This document shows, piece by piece, positions 1 to 11,040 of a stretch of DNA of 64,000 nucleotides. Source of the stretch: Bradysia coprophila (taxonomy: Eukaryota > Arthropoda > Insecta > Diptera > Sciaridae); the NCBI RefSeq assembly GCF_014529535.1, contig NW_023503372.1:3018988-3082987 (forward strand), written 5' to 3'. The notes under the pieces were generated by a model. The model was not told where the DNA came from and made no database searches. It saw only the letters and a program-made list of their open reading frames with translations. The position numbers were made by a program, and so were the translations under genes. The first letter of the stretch is position 1; the number at the start of each line of letters is the position of its first letter.

Positions 1-2001
1 CTCCTCTAACAAATGGATTCGAATACCAACGGGTGCTATAAACATAGAATGCAATACAATCACAATCGAAATCATCAACTGGTGTCACATTGTTACCAAT
101 AGTATTTGATTGGTGCGGGAATTTCGGATTTTGTAAATTGTGCTAAGAGTGCAATACAATCGTGAATTACTTGTGAATCGGTTAGCTTTTCCATTTCTAT
201 GGCACCCGGCCACCGACCCATGCAAGTAATGTGTTGGATGGCCCCGGTTTCATGACATCAAATCCGGATATGTGTCTAGTCCAGTTGTGGTCCTGAAAAA
301 GAGGTGAAAGCAAATTTATAGATAAATTTTCACCTGCTATCAGCTCATTTTTCGATGCGATGCGATGCGATGGTACAACTTTCTCGGCTAGCTATCTACA
401 GCAGAATTTTTGTTTCTCTTCGAGCGAAAAATTAAAGGGTGATACAGGCGTCATGTCAGGCACTTGCTATTCGTTCATTAACAAACATTTTTATGAATAA
501 AAGAACAATACGTGTCCAACTACTAGACTGGTGCTGTTACTCTAGATTCAGTAGATGGAAGTTGACGGTCTGAGTCTGAGGTGGATTTCATCACGACAGA
601 GTAAAGTAAACCAGGCAGGAGCAGACGAAGAAAATACATTCAAATGAGGGACCTAAATCCCGTTATAATTGTTTACGAATTTGTTGCGGATGCGATTTTG
701 ATACGTTTTAAATCGACGGCTGTTATCGGTAAAGTGTTGTCGAGAGTGTATCTTATCGATAAACGAAAAACTAATGAATCAACCAAAACTTCAACAGAGA
801 GGAAGATTGAAAATATAAGAATTTAGGATCCTCCTGATGAATTTCAATGTCTACAGTTTCAAGACTTACCTTGTAATTGTCATTCCTGAAAATCAGTTGA
901 ATTCCGTCCATTTCTTTCCACCAAGGATGTTCGAATTGAATAAATATCTTGTTGATTGTCTCGAATCCAATGTCTCGAATGGTTTGCACGTATGCGTGTG
1001 GTAATGCCGGTCTGAACATCGTATGTAAATTGGTCTTCAAACAGCCGAGTGAAAGGGTCACTATAACGTGATTTGCGTGATAAATAGTGTTGTCGGAACA
1101 TTTCACAGAAATTCTCGGACAACTGGCGCTAGTCACAATTTCGACCACCTCTTTTTTAAAAAGAATATTTTTGCGATCAACTTGATTGCATAATGCTTCG
1201 ATGGCTGCACTGAAACCATTACGAAAATTGTAATGAGCCTGACAACTTTCACCGTTGTAGGAGTAGGCACCCCAGCTTTTCGCTGATACATGGTCCAAAT
1301 TAAGGCAGGAGTTGTCAATCACTTGAAAGCGTACATGCCAGTCGAATAGTTGTTGAGCGGTTACTTTGAGCGTGGCATCTTCTAGCGTATCCAAATATTT
1401 GCTAAAGTTGTCTAACAAGAACGAATACACTGACTTCGGATAATCAGTCTGGTCCTCTCGTGCATAGGTCTCACATTTGCACAGTATCTGTCCGATGAGG
1501 AAGTCAATTTTTTTCACAAAATAGTCGTCGATCGCTTCACCGTCATCTCTTAAATACGCGCCAAGACCTTCCTCTGACTGCTCGGTGGACAGTAAGTCAT
1601 ATCTTTCGGCTATATCATGAAGATGGTTAAATTTTCCTGAAACGTTCGAACCAAACATCAATTTTCGAAGAAATTCGTTTAAACAGCTGAGTCTAACCAT
1701 GAAGCCACGAGGCGCCCGCATCCACGAAATCCGTTTTGGTCGACTGAATACACTCATCATCACTTTCCGTTGATTTGCGATTTTCATTTGAATCAGTCGA
1801 TTTGACATTACGTCTCATGTTCAGTGTGTTCACGCGTCCGCCGGCTTTCGCCTGTCCTTCCAAAATGAGGAAACGTTGGCCAGTTGACTGTAGTTTCGTT
1901 GCCGCTCCTAGACCGGCCAGTCCAGCTCCGATGATTAGAACATCGACATAATTGCCAGTGCCGTCCTTAGCACTGCGACCATTGGGATTTTTTATTTTCA
2001 T
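1..2001 (-). CDS. FAD-dependent polyamine (spermine) oxidase-like, copy A, 3' end outside window
   Basis: Flavin amine oxidase, expected to oxidise a polyamine or related amine using FAD. Inferred exons on the minus strand: 2001-1698, 1636-870, 292-97 and 35-1 (continues left). The intron at 1637-1697 is GT-AG and joins WLHG to KFNHLHDIAERYDLL. Visible motifs are the N-terminal Rossmann segment VLIIGAGLAGLGAATKL, then GGRVN, DAGASWLHG, and VIVTLSLGCLK. The start is the first Met before the Rossmann strand. Exon 3 has a run of CCC at 205-207 where copy B has CCCC; this one-base loss breaks the conserved WVGGRGAIEME region. The start of exon 4 is in frame here (TRWYSNPFVRG), unlike copy B. This is either a recent pseudogene or a sequence error. 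Family assignment is firm; substrate is unknown. Confidence 0.85.
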
Positions 2002-2078
2002 GTCGTTTGAATTGGCTCTAAAAGGAAATTGGAATTTTGTTCAGTAATTTGGAAAAATGCGGATGGAGATGCGAAAAA
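1..2078. repeat. Direct duplication, left copy (pairs with 6365-8444)
   Basis: This stretch repeats almost exactly at 6365-8444 in the same orientation. I counted about five differences: two one-base homopolymer length changes (near 15 and 205), substitutions at 1418, 1481 and about 2063, and then divergence in a poly-A tract near 2075-2080. It covers amine-oxidase exons, introns and 5' flank. A pentanucleotide GCGAT run at 353-372 is also shared. The left edge of the repeat is outside the window. Confidence 0.95.
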
Positions 2079-2412
2079 AATTTAAAATTTAAAGGGAAGG
2101 CTAACATCTGCAAAGAAAAAGGAAACGTTTTCCGACGAAATTTGAAATTTAAGATAACAAAGTGCAAGTTATACAATTAAAGAATTGTGTGTCGCTATGA
2201 GAAATATGCTCATCATTATCATTGACGCTTTTTATATTTTCACTCTAAATTTTTACAATAATTTTTATGAGTGTCAATATTTGAATTGAATTAAGCGACT
2301 GTTTATGTTCACAGTATAAACGAACAAATCACGGGATGTGATGTCGTTAAAAATTTGATATACTTTTTAATTAACTTTGTTTGTTCTTTAGTCTGATAAG
2401 TTTAAGATCACC
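2079..2412. other. Intergenic spacer between divergent genes
   Basis: AT-rich spacer between the 5' end of amine-oxidase copy A (-) and the lectin-like gene (+). No ORF or repeat is recognised. The promoters of both genes should lie here. Confidence 0.5.
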
Positions 2413-2420
2413 TATAAAAG
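2413..2420 (+). promoter_or_regulatory. TATA box of the lectin-like gene
   Basis: TATAAAAG in the context CACCTATAAAAG, about 100 bp before the ATG at 2520. The same 12-mer context occurs before the lipocalin gene (24802-24813). Confidence 0.55.
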
Positions 2421-2519
2421 CACCTTGCAACGACGATAAGAGGTCATAATTAAAAGGAAGCTTTCACGGTGTAGTTCGACTTTTGTTCCGGTTTTAGTCG
2501 CTAATACATTGAAGTGAAA

Positions 2520-3349
2520 ATGATAATTCAAAATTTGATTTTCGTTTTCACTTTTTATCTTACTATGGAGAGTGCCCGTAAGTTTAAAATGGTTCAGGGT
2601 GATTAGAAACTCCTTGATTTACACATTTTTTTTTCTAAGAAAGCTCAACCGTAGCTGACACCGGCGTCGCTGGTGGTGACTTAAATGTCACCGATGCTGA
2701 TATAAGCGTTTCCGGAACGAAGCATTGTGCTGACCGTCCTCCGCAAAGTGACTGGACGTACTTGGGCAATGTTGGAATGAAACATTTTTTCCTTTTTGAT
2801 AACAACACTTTGGTATGAAATTAAGATTACAATTTACAAGTTACCAGATCGATGGCGTGCTTACATTTTACATCCGTCGAACACTATATTGAACTTGAAC
2901 TGACATTGTAACCATTTCCGATCAGGTGTCATGGCAAGATGCTGTCGCTATTTGCAGTGGTAAGGGAATGTACCTTGTCAAAATTAATGACAAAGCCGAA
3001 ATGGATTTCGTAAATCTACAAGTTGTGACGAACAAAATTGGTTAGCGCCGCATGCACCAAGCCATTCAGCAACTTCTTCTAATTTTTCTTTTCTCTCGTC
3101 TATATCGCTTCCTTAGGTCCAGTTTGGTTCGGAGCCAGAGATTTGGGCGGTCGAGGTTCGTACAAATGGACACCCATAACTGCTGCTAGTTCCTATTCAA
3201 TCGGCACCTTTGTAAATTTCTCTGATTTCCTGGAAAACGGCCCTTTAGCTTTGCAGATGAACTTACGCGTTTCGAATAATCTGTTTCCGGCACCATCATA
3301 CTTGAAAACAGCCAAACCATTTTGCCAGTCAGCAACGACAACTTATTAA
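2520..3349 (+). CDS. Secreted C-type lectin-like protein
   Basis: Four exons: 2520-2577, 2640-2812, 2926-3040 and 3117-3349. All junctions are GT-AG and phases close to 192 aa. An N-terminal hydrophobic signal peptide (MIIQNLIFVFTFYLTMESA) is followed by a short Thr/Ser/Asp linker, then a C-type lectin-like domain. In the domain are HCAD, the helix SWQDAVAICSGKGMYLVKI, the WFGARDLGG strand and a terminal PFCQ cysteine. Only three Cys remain in the domain and no clear EPN/QPD or WND calcium-site motif is present, so sugar binding by the classical route is doubtful. Likely a haemolymph recognition protein or a diverged venom/saliva-type CTL. An AATAAA overlaps the stop region (about 3348). No close orthologue is recognised. 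Confidence 0.8.
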
Positions 3350-3839
3350 TAAAATTAATTGAGTGTTGAGCTGGTCACTGCAACTTGAATTGTTCGTCGG
3401 TACAACTTTTTCGTTTGAGAAATTTCTAAATTACTTTCCTTGTTATCTATCGGATGAATAAATTACAGTTGGCATTAGTAAAAGTAATCTGGACGTTTTT
3501 GAAAGAAAACACCGAAAAACGATAGAAAATATTACATATGATTGACTTTTTCGGATCTGCCTGCGCCTACATTACGCTTGGGAAATTCAATCACAAATCG
3601 GATTAGAAGCACGTCTCACCACGTCAGTGTCACCCAAGCTCAAAATGTCCCTGAAGTCAGAGTGAGTGAAATGTAAAATTGGAAATTGCTATAAATGTGT
3701 ATTATACACAACTTGCTACGGTGGAACTAGGTAAAAATATCACCAAGATAAACTACAAAGCATAGAGGTAGGCAACCTATAGTAAATTAAAAAATCATTT
3801 GTCATTTCTTATTGATGAACTTTAACCTGACATTCACTG
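3350..3839. other. Intergenic, nothing recognised
   Basis: 3' flank of the lectin-like gene with its poly-A signal; otherwise AT-rich sequence without a gene or repeat that I can name. Confidence 0.4.
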
Positions 3840-4175
3840 CTACACGGTGGGGTTGAACAAAACTTAAATAGAGTCGCGACACCACCTCTGATTTTTTTCA
3901 TATTCTTATTGAGGGACTCGAGTAATATAAGGAATCACATTCAGTTCGCGGATCCATCCAGCCGTTTCGGAGAACCGGCACTCATGGCCGTGCGGGACCG
4001 ACGAGTCAATTTGAATACAGATTGTTATCGCAACGGATAGAGGGACTAATTCTAAGCTAATTCGTGTTGAAATGGCTTTCCTCGACAACTTGATCACGTA
4101 AGCTACAGCCAGCTAAAGTCGAAAATTCGACATCTTTGAATGGTGATATGTCCAAGACGAAGACAGTTTGAAAGA
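3840..4175 (-). repeat. Dispersed repeat, inverted copy at 26925-27255
   Basis: About 330 bp that match the reverse complement of 26925-27255, roughly 85-90% by eye. Both copies keep an overlapping open frame of about 60 codons sharing ISLELVPLSVAITICIQI and HGHECRFSETAGWIREL. I recognise no family. The frame may be chance or a fragment of a mobile element. A short GAAGTAACAGACT motif (4193-4206), related to the dispersed element described at 15336, follows it. Confidence 0.75.
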
Positions 4176-4454
4176 CAAAAATGTTAAAACAATTGAAGTA
4201 ACAGACTCAAAATCATTCGTATGAAAGTTATTTTCAGCAATAAATCCGACAATTGTAGATTGCAATTAGACCGATTCACGAGTCACTTTTTTGAAACGGA
4301 TTTGACCGGCAAACGTCTTCAAAAATCAGAATTGTTGGACTAATGACAATTCCGTTGAGAAGGTGTTTTTTCAAAATTGTTCCGAGAGATATTCAAAAAA
4401 GAAATGGCGATTTCGGGCTATTTTGACAATTTTCGAACCAGTCTCAGATTCAAA

Positions 4455-4627
4455 CGACGAGAATTTTACCGATGAGATTTTTACAACGAAAATTTAACAA
4501 AAAAAATGCGTCACAAGTGCAGATGATTATTGTCGTATGAGGGGTTTCCTCAGCATCTGCCACCTGTGACGCAATTTTGTTTGTTAAATTTTCGTTGTAA
4601 AATCTCATCGGTAAAATTCTCGTTCGA
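4455..4627. mobile_element. Foldback (hairpin) MITE
   Basis: Two inverted arms of about 70 bp flank a short loop near 4520-4550. The arms share GAATTTTACCGATGAGATTT and the GCGTCAC...CAGATG core. The same core is at the loop side of the larger foldback at 18561-19105, so the two probably belong to one family. Short ORFs across it are products of the palindrome. Confidence 0.75.
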
Positions 4628-5052
4628 CACATTTTCTTGTTTAAATTTAATTACGTTGAGTCGCAGAATGCGTCACCAAAACTTATATCAAATGTTTTGG
4701 AAGTTTAATTTTTCCTAGACTAGCGTCACCTTTTCCTCTTTTGAGGTTTTTGTGGGATTTGTTATTTGACCAAAATGGAACGGGCGCTATAAAAATAATA
4801 TTTATTTATTTCTGTATCTGAATCACACGATCAATTAGTAATGGATCAAAACATCGATCAAAGTATTAATGTGAAACAGTAACCGTAAGCTTCCGCACTC
4901 AAACTTTAAATAATTTAATACAACCGACCTCTGCAGTCGATTCCAAGTAATTGCGACTCTTAAAAAAATGTCAAATGAAAAACAGTACACTTTTTAACAG
5001 TGTCTCTCACTGTCATCCCCATTTGTTTTGGTTGTGTAAATATTTGGTAAAC

Positions 5053-5948
5053 ATGGCACGATTCGGCAACTTGAATCCTTACGATTTGCACAAACGTCTC
5101 ATCAATGACTACATTCTGAAGAAACCGGGAGACACAAAGGTTCTGCAGCGTGACACATCCAAAGATCGTACAGATTACGATGTAATTCGTGACAATCATC
5201 GATTTCTATGGGACGATGAAGACGACGAAACAGATTCGTGGGAAAAGCAATTGGCCAAACGCTATTACGATAAATTGTTCAAAGAGTACTGCATTTGTGA
5301 TTTGAGTCGATACAAGGATAACAAGGTGCGTGACGATATGGTCAATGCGTTGGCATATTTAACTTAGTTCGTTCTGATTCAATGTTTTTAGGTTGCTATG
5401 CGATGGCGTGTGGAGAAGGAAGTGGTTACGGGGAAAGGACAATTCATTTGTGGAAATCGAACGTGTTCGGACAATTCAGGACTTTGAAGCTGGGAAGTAA
5501 ATTTTGCCTATGCCGAACATGGGACACGGAAGAATGCTCTCATCAAACTGGCGTAAGTTGATCCACACGGTCATAAATATTCCATTTCAAATAAACCGTC
5601 AATGCTATTTCGAGGTCTGTGTCCGGATTGCTCAAAGAAACTCAACTACCACTCCAACAAACGCGAAGTGAAAAAACTGAAAAAGAGAAACGAAAAAGCG
5701 GACAACGATCAAAATCTGCATCCGAAGGAAATCAATCGCCAGGTTGTTCGACTTCTGCAGCATCAAGTAAAACGGCAACGGACGACGAAATACTCGAATC
5801 GACTGAGGAGGTTGATGTTCACAAGAATGATGCATTGGAGAAGAACGTCGAGTCCATGGAAAAACACTGTTGGACCAAGACAACGGATGCGGAGGAAAAG
5901 AGTCGCGAAGAAGAATTTGACGAATACTTGGAGGATTTGTTGTTGTAA
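5053..5948 (+). CDS. FRA10AC1: FRA10AC1 homologue with disrupted frame
   Basis: Conserved nuclear protein associated with the spliceosome in other animals. Exon 1 (5053-5325) encodes the typical block HKRLINDYILKK, RDTSKDRTDYDVIRDNHRFLW and WEKQLAKRYYDKLFKEYCICDLSRYKDNK. The intron 5326-5391 is GT-AG, phase 0. Exon 2 (5392-5552) encodes VAMRWRVEKEVVTGKGQFICGN, then an in-frame TGA (5485-5487) between GL and SWEVNF, then EHGTRKNALIKL. It ends with one extra base before the GTAAGT donor at 5553. Exon 3 starts at 5615. CPDCSKKLNY is readable only in a different frame from the conserved acidic C-terminus (EEEFDEYLEDLLL, stop 5946-5948). The extra base puts the spliced message into that C-terminal frame while losing the CPDC pair. 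So one stop and a pair of compensating shifts are present. Either a recent pseudogene or base-call errors. Confidence 0.8.
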
Positions 5949-6053
5949 GCAAAGCAAGCAAAGCCATTCGGTTTGCTGAATTAAATCTTTATTTTATTCG
6001 GAAAAAAGGTTTTTGATGAATTTGTCTATTTGAATCTACAAAAGTAGCGGAAC

Positions 6054-8367
6054 TCACTTCTGGCAAAAATTTAAAATTTTCTCCGCCTGTTCAATACCTG
6101 ACAAGAACGCCCCGTGTGCCGTCGAAAAATACTGTTGATGACACGCTTCTCCGGCAAACAGTATTAATGGGATGCGGCAATCCATTACCACCTCCTGCCT
6201 TTGATTATTGACCGAATCTAAGTCAGCCGGCATTATGAGATTTTTAGCAAATTGTGTGGACAACCCCTTTACACTCAAAGAAAGATCGGCCACAGTTATT
6301 GGCTTGGATAGTAACCGACTCGACGTGCCGTTCTTATCGCAATCCGTGCTAATGTAACTATAAGCTCCTCTAACAAATGGGATTCGAATACCAACGGGTG
6401 CTATAAACATAGAATGCAATACAATCACAATCGAAATCATCAACTGGTGTCACATTGTTACCAATAGTATTTGATTGGTGCGGGAATTTCGGATTTTGTA
6501 AATTGTGCTAAGAGTGCAATACAATCGTGAATTACTTGTGAATCGGTTAGCTTTTCCATTTCTATGGCACCCCGGCCACCGACCCATGCAAGTAATGTGT
6601 TGGATGGCCCCGGTTTCATGACATCAAATCCGGATATGTGTCTAGTCCAGTTGTGGTCCTGAAAAAGAGGTGAAAGCAAATTTATAGATAAATTTTCACC
6701 TGCTATCAGCTCATTTTTCGATGCGATGCGATGCGATGGTACAACTTTCTCGGCTAGCTATCTACAGCAGAATTTTTGTTTCTCTTCGAGCGAAAAATTA
6801 AAGGGTGATACAGGCGTCATGTCAGGCACTTGCTATTCGTTCATTAACAAACATTTTTATGAATAAAAGAACAATACGTGTCCAACTACTAGACTGGTGC
6901 TGTTACTCTAGATTCAGTAGATGGAAGTTGACGGTCTGAGTCTGAGGTGGATTTCATCACGACAGAGTAAAGTAAACCAGGCAGGAGCAGACGAAGAAAA
7001 TACATTCAAATGAGGGACCTAAATCCCGTTATAATTGTTTACGAATTTGTTGCGGATGCGATTTTGATACGTTTTAAATCGACGGCTGTTATCGGTAAAG
7101 TGTTGTCGAGAGTGTATCTTATCGATAAACGAAAAACTAATGAATCAACCAAAACTTCAACAGAGAGGAAGATTGAAAATATAAGAATTTAGGATCCTCC
7201 TGATGAATTTCAATGTCTACAGTTTCAAGACTTACCTTGTAATTGTCATTCCTGAAAATCAGTTGAATTCCGTCCATTTCTTTCCACCAAGGATGTTCGA
7301 ATTGAATAAATATCTTGTTGATTGTCTCGAATCCAATGTCTCGAATGGTTTGCACGTATGCGTGTGGTAATGCCGGTCTGAACATCGTATGTAAATTGGT
7401 CTTCAAACAGCCGAGTGAAAGGGTCACTATAACGTGATTTGCGTGATAAATAGTGTTGTCGGAACATTTCACAGAAATTCTCGGACAACTGGCGCTAGTC
7501 ACAATTTCGACCACCTCTTTTTTAAAAAGAATATTTTTGCGATCAACTTGATTGCATAATGCTTCGATGGCTGCACTGAAACCATTACGAAAATTGTAAT
7601 GAGCCTGACAACTTTCACCGTTGTAGGAGTAGGCACCCCAGCTTTTCGCTGATACATGGTCCAAATTAAGGCAGGAGTTGTCAATCACTTGAAAGCGTAC
7701 ATGCCAGTCGAATAGTTGTTGAGCGGTTACTTTGAGCGTGGCATCTTCTAGCGTATCCAAATATTTGCTAAAGTTGTCTAACAGGAACGAATACACTGAC
7801 TTCGGATAATCAGTCTGGTCCTCTCGTGCATAGGTCTCACATTTGCTCAGTATCTGTCCGATGAGGAAGTCAATTTTTTTCACAAAATAGTCGTCGATCG
7901 CTTCACCGTCATCTCTTAAATACGCGCCAAGACCTTCCTCTGACTGCTCGGTGGACAGTAAGTCATATCTTTCGGCTATATCATGAAGATGGTTAAATTT
8001 TCCTGAAACGTTCGAACCAAACATCAATTTTCGAAGAAATTCGTTTAAACAGCTGAGTCTAACCATGAAGCCACGAGGCGCCCGCATCCACGAAATCCGT
8101 TTTGGTCGACTGAATACACTCATCATCACTTTCCGTTGATTTGCGATTTTCATTTGAATCAGTCGATTTGACATTACGTCTCATGTTCAGTGTGTTCACG
8201 CGTCCGCCGGCTTTCGCCTGTCCTTCCAAAATGAGGAAACGTTGGCCAGTTGACTGTAGTTTCGTTGCCGCTCCTAGACCGGCCAGTCCAGCTCCGATGA
8301 TTAGAACATCGACATAATTGCCAGTGCCGTCCTTAGCACTGCGACCATTGGGATTTTTTATTTTCAT
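6054..8367 (-). CDS. FAD-dependent polyamine (spermine) oxidase-like, copy B
   Basis: Complete four-exon model on the minus strand: 8367-8064, 8002-7236, 6658-6462 and 6400-6054. The total is 1615 nt, one more than a multiple of three; without one base it would give 537 aa. The surplus base is in a GGG/CCC run near 6379-6381 in exon 4, breaking TRWYSNP from FVRGAYSY. Copy A has the shorter run here. Motifs in order: Rossmann GAGLAG (aa about 25-30), GGRVN, DAGASWLHG, LSLGCLK, WVGGRGAIEME, and the C-terminal FAD-binding FAGEACHQQYFSTAHGAFLSG. Exon 2 ends at AAG|GTAAGT. The gene is convergent with FRA10AC1, about 105 bp apart. Relative to copy A there is one amino-acid change in exon 2 (Ser for Cys). 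Reaction class is confident, substrate unknown. Confidence 0.88.
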
Positions 8368-8444
8368 GTCGTTTGAATTGGCTCTAAAAGGAAATTGGAA
8401 TTTTGTTCAGTAATTTGGAAAAATGCGGAAGGAGATGCGAAAAA
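6365..8444. repeat. Direct duplication, right copy (pairs with 1-2078)
   Basis: Same orientation and about 99.7% identical to 1-2078 by eye, offset 6364-6366. Similarity stops in a poly-A tract at about 8444, upstream of the oxidase start codon. The distance between copies equals the length of one unit (2079-8444, 6366 bp) if this is a tandem duplication. Confidence 0.95.
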
Positions 8445-10574
8445 AAATTAAAAATTTTTATCAGAAAGTTAATCCGTGTGGTTGTTAGTCTCAGTTATAC
8501 GCAACGCATATTAATATAGAAGTGAGATTAGGCTAGTTAGAGCTACATATAGGATATCCAATACGATACAATTTAAACTCTTCACTTGCTTGCAACGAAA
8601 TCATTTCTCACATCCAACAACTATACAACTTTCATTTCGGAGCGATTAAAGCGAAGTAAGCAACTCAGTGAGTCTCTATCTGTACTTACCACCTTAACAA
8701 CCTTACCCAGTTCTTACTTCACTTCTGCAGTTTCTCCACAGATTTTTCTTTTGGAGGGGAAGAACAAATCGAACAATCGCAAATTCTTCCGTTCTCGAAA
8801 TATAACCACACGCTGATGTTCACAACAGGTTTCGTGACAAGACAATTTTTCAGAATTGGGAAGTAAATTTACCGGTCTTTTGAAAGATCGAGACAGTGAG
8901 TGTAAAGGACCAGGTTCGTGGCAGTGCCTTTGGAGACTGTGGAGACTATGGAGCATGTTACCGAGGAGGCCATATGTGAGGCTGTAAAACTTAAAGCATA
9001 TTAACATCTGGCTCAACCTGACATAAAGATCATAACAATCTACTAATCATTTACCTTCATTGTCACGCACTTTCACAACGACAATGGAGTCATTTTCTAA
9101 TCCTCAATCCTAAGCCTTCTAAATGTTACGAAATCTGAGCTCCAAAGGACTTCTTTTGAGAGAAAAAAACCTACCGATTCGGACGCATTTTCCAGTGGAC
9201 TTTTTCTATGTGCCTTGTAAGTCATTGGACCCTCAAAGCCGATACCAAATTCGAAAACATGCACTTTTCTGACAGCATTTTATCCATCCAGGAAAGGATG
9301 AATCCAGGAAAGAAAGGGTGTCATTCGACAGATAACTAAATGTACTTTCGCGGAAAATGGGGTCTGATTGGGTTTAAAATTCATCATGGGCAGTTGGAAA
9401 AGGCAATCTATCCGGCTATTTTGGCAAACTTCTCTCAACACCGAACAAAAACATCAAAAAATGTTTTACAGTGGTTCAGGTCAAGGTAAGTTTACAAATG
9501 ACGCCTGCTTTCAAAAGAATCCATCCCACAGGCAGGAAGGCAAGGCGTATTTTTCGAATCCACTGACTTGTTTTTATTTGGTCTTCATTGAAGAGTTGTT
9601 GGTTTGACTGTCATACAATTTATTGGATACGTCAGAACTGATACTATTTCGTCAGTTGAATAACTTATTGATGAACAAAAAAATATTGAAGCGACTGAAA
9701 CATTAACCATCTTTATTTTCTGTAAAAAATATTTTTTTTTATATATTTGAACCAAAAAGTTGACAAAATTAAAACGATAAAGAGTTCAATTAGCAAAACA
9801 AATTAATTAATAAAAAAAGGAAAATTCAAAATTATGAATCGAGTAAGGTAAATATTTGCATGCGATTTATAGTTTCGTCTCGATAAATGGCAATTGCGTG
9901 TTTATATATGGCATAGAATTTATGGCACTCAAATAATTTGATTTCATAGAATTTAGAGTTGGGACTTTTTCCTGCAAAAAAAAAAGTAAAAAAATAATCA
10001 AATAATAGTCGATAGCTTGTGTGAATCGATTGAAAGAAGAGAACATTACAGGAATGTGAACTACGACTAAGTACTACATACAGTGCATCCAAATTTGTTA
10101 GACAAAACTATATCGGTTGAATAGCGCAAGACAAATGAAATTTCTATGTGAATTTAGCTGAGAGTTATCCAAGGTCTATGTTACCGTTGCACTAATATCC
10201 TTCGAAAATACAGAAAAGACGATCAACTAGTCGAAACGCGCAACTTTGAACGTAATCTGCAGAGGTTTATTTTACATATTCAACACTAAAGGCGGTGAAT
10301 TCGGTCAAAGGTGTGATACAAATTTACGCGGCACCAGTCTCCGGTCACGTACTATATCTCATTGAAACAACAATAGGTATCCGACTTCTAGTACATGTGC
10401 ATCCACCCAGCCTTAGAGCAATTAATGAAAATTTGGTTAATGTCGTGCATCGTCATACTCTCTGGCTGGGAGTCATTGATGTGGTAATTTTGACTAAATT
10501 AAGTGCTTTTCACTCTGAAGAAGCACCATTGTGAAAAATGAAAGATAGAACTTTAAATCGAAAATTTTAAATGT
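8445..10574. other. Intergenic, no supported gene
   Basis: About 2.1 kb between two amine-oxidase genes. It contains only short unconserved ORFs (for example 9368-9607) and AT-rich runs near 9730-9830. No element boundary was recognised. Confidence 0.4.
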
Positions 10575-11040
10575 TTCATGTCCGGTTCAGGTTTCTCGTC
10601 AGTAAAACCGGACCTAGGCCTGTTCATATTTGAGAAATAGTCTCAAATTCATCTGGCATGGTGTCTATCTGGTCCAGAAGGCTAAAATATTGGACCCGTA
10701 TTTTTTTTTAGAATTTTAAAAAATAGTTTAGATCTGGGGAGCGAAGCATTTGTTCAAATGTACGAAAGCGTTGGTTAGAAGAGAGGAAAATGATGGTGTA
10801 TATCTTTTTTACTCTTCTAACCAACGCTTTCGTACATTTGTACAAACGCCTCGCTCCCCATGCCTAAACTATTTTTTAAAATTCTAAAAAAAATACGGGT
10901 CCAATATTTTAGCCTTCCGGACCAGATAGACACCATGCCAGATGAATTTGAGACTATTTCTCTAAAATGAACAGGCCTACGGACCAGGCCAGACCTGGCA
11001 GGCCTTACCTTTGACGAAATTTCTCGGAAGCCTGAATTTG
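10575..11040. mobile_element. Large foldback element with long arms and tiny loop
   Basis: Arms 10610-10786 and 10808-10986 are nearly perfect inverted copies (about 170 bp) around a loop of about 20 bp (AAATGATGGTGTATATC region). Arms include GGCCTGTTCAT, GGTGTCTATCTGGTCC, the A/T-rich TTTAGAATTTTAAAAAATAG and ACCAACGCTTTCGTACATTTG. Weaker pairing extends to about 10575 and 11040. No coding potential. Transcribed RNA would fold into a long hairpin. I could not define target-site duplications. Confidence 0.85.

Noticed and set aside
644-826. Plus-strand 60-codon ORF, repeated at 7010-7192
   Set aside because: It lies in the oxidase intron and overlaps the exon 2 junction. It is present twice only because the segment is duplicated, and has no family resemblance.
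5485-5487. TGA in FRA10AC1 as a selenocysteine codon
   Set aside because: The family has no selenoprotein member known to me, the position is not cysteine in relatives as I recall them, and a neighbouring frameshift points to error or decay instead.
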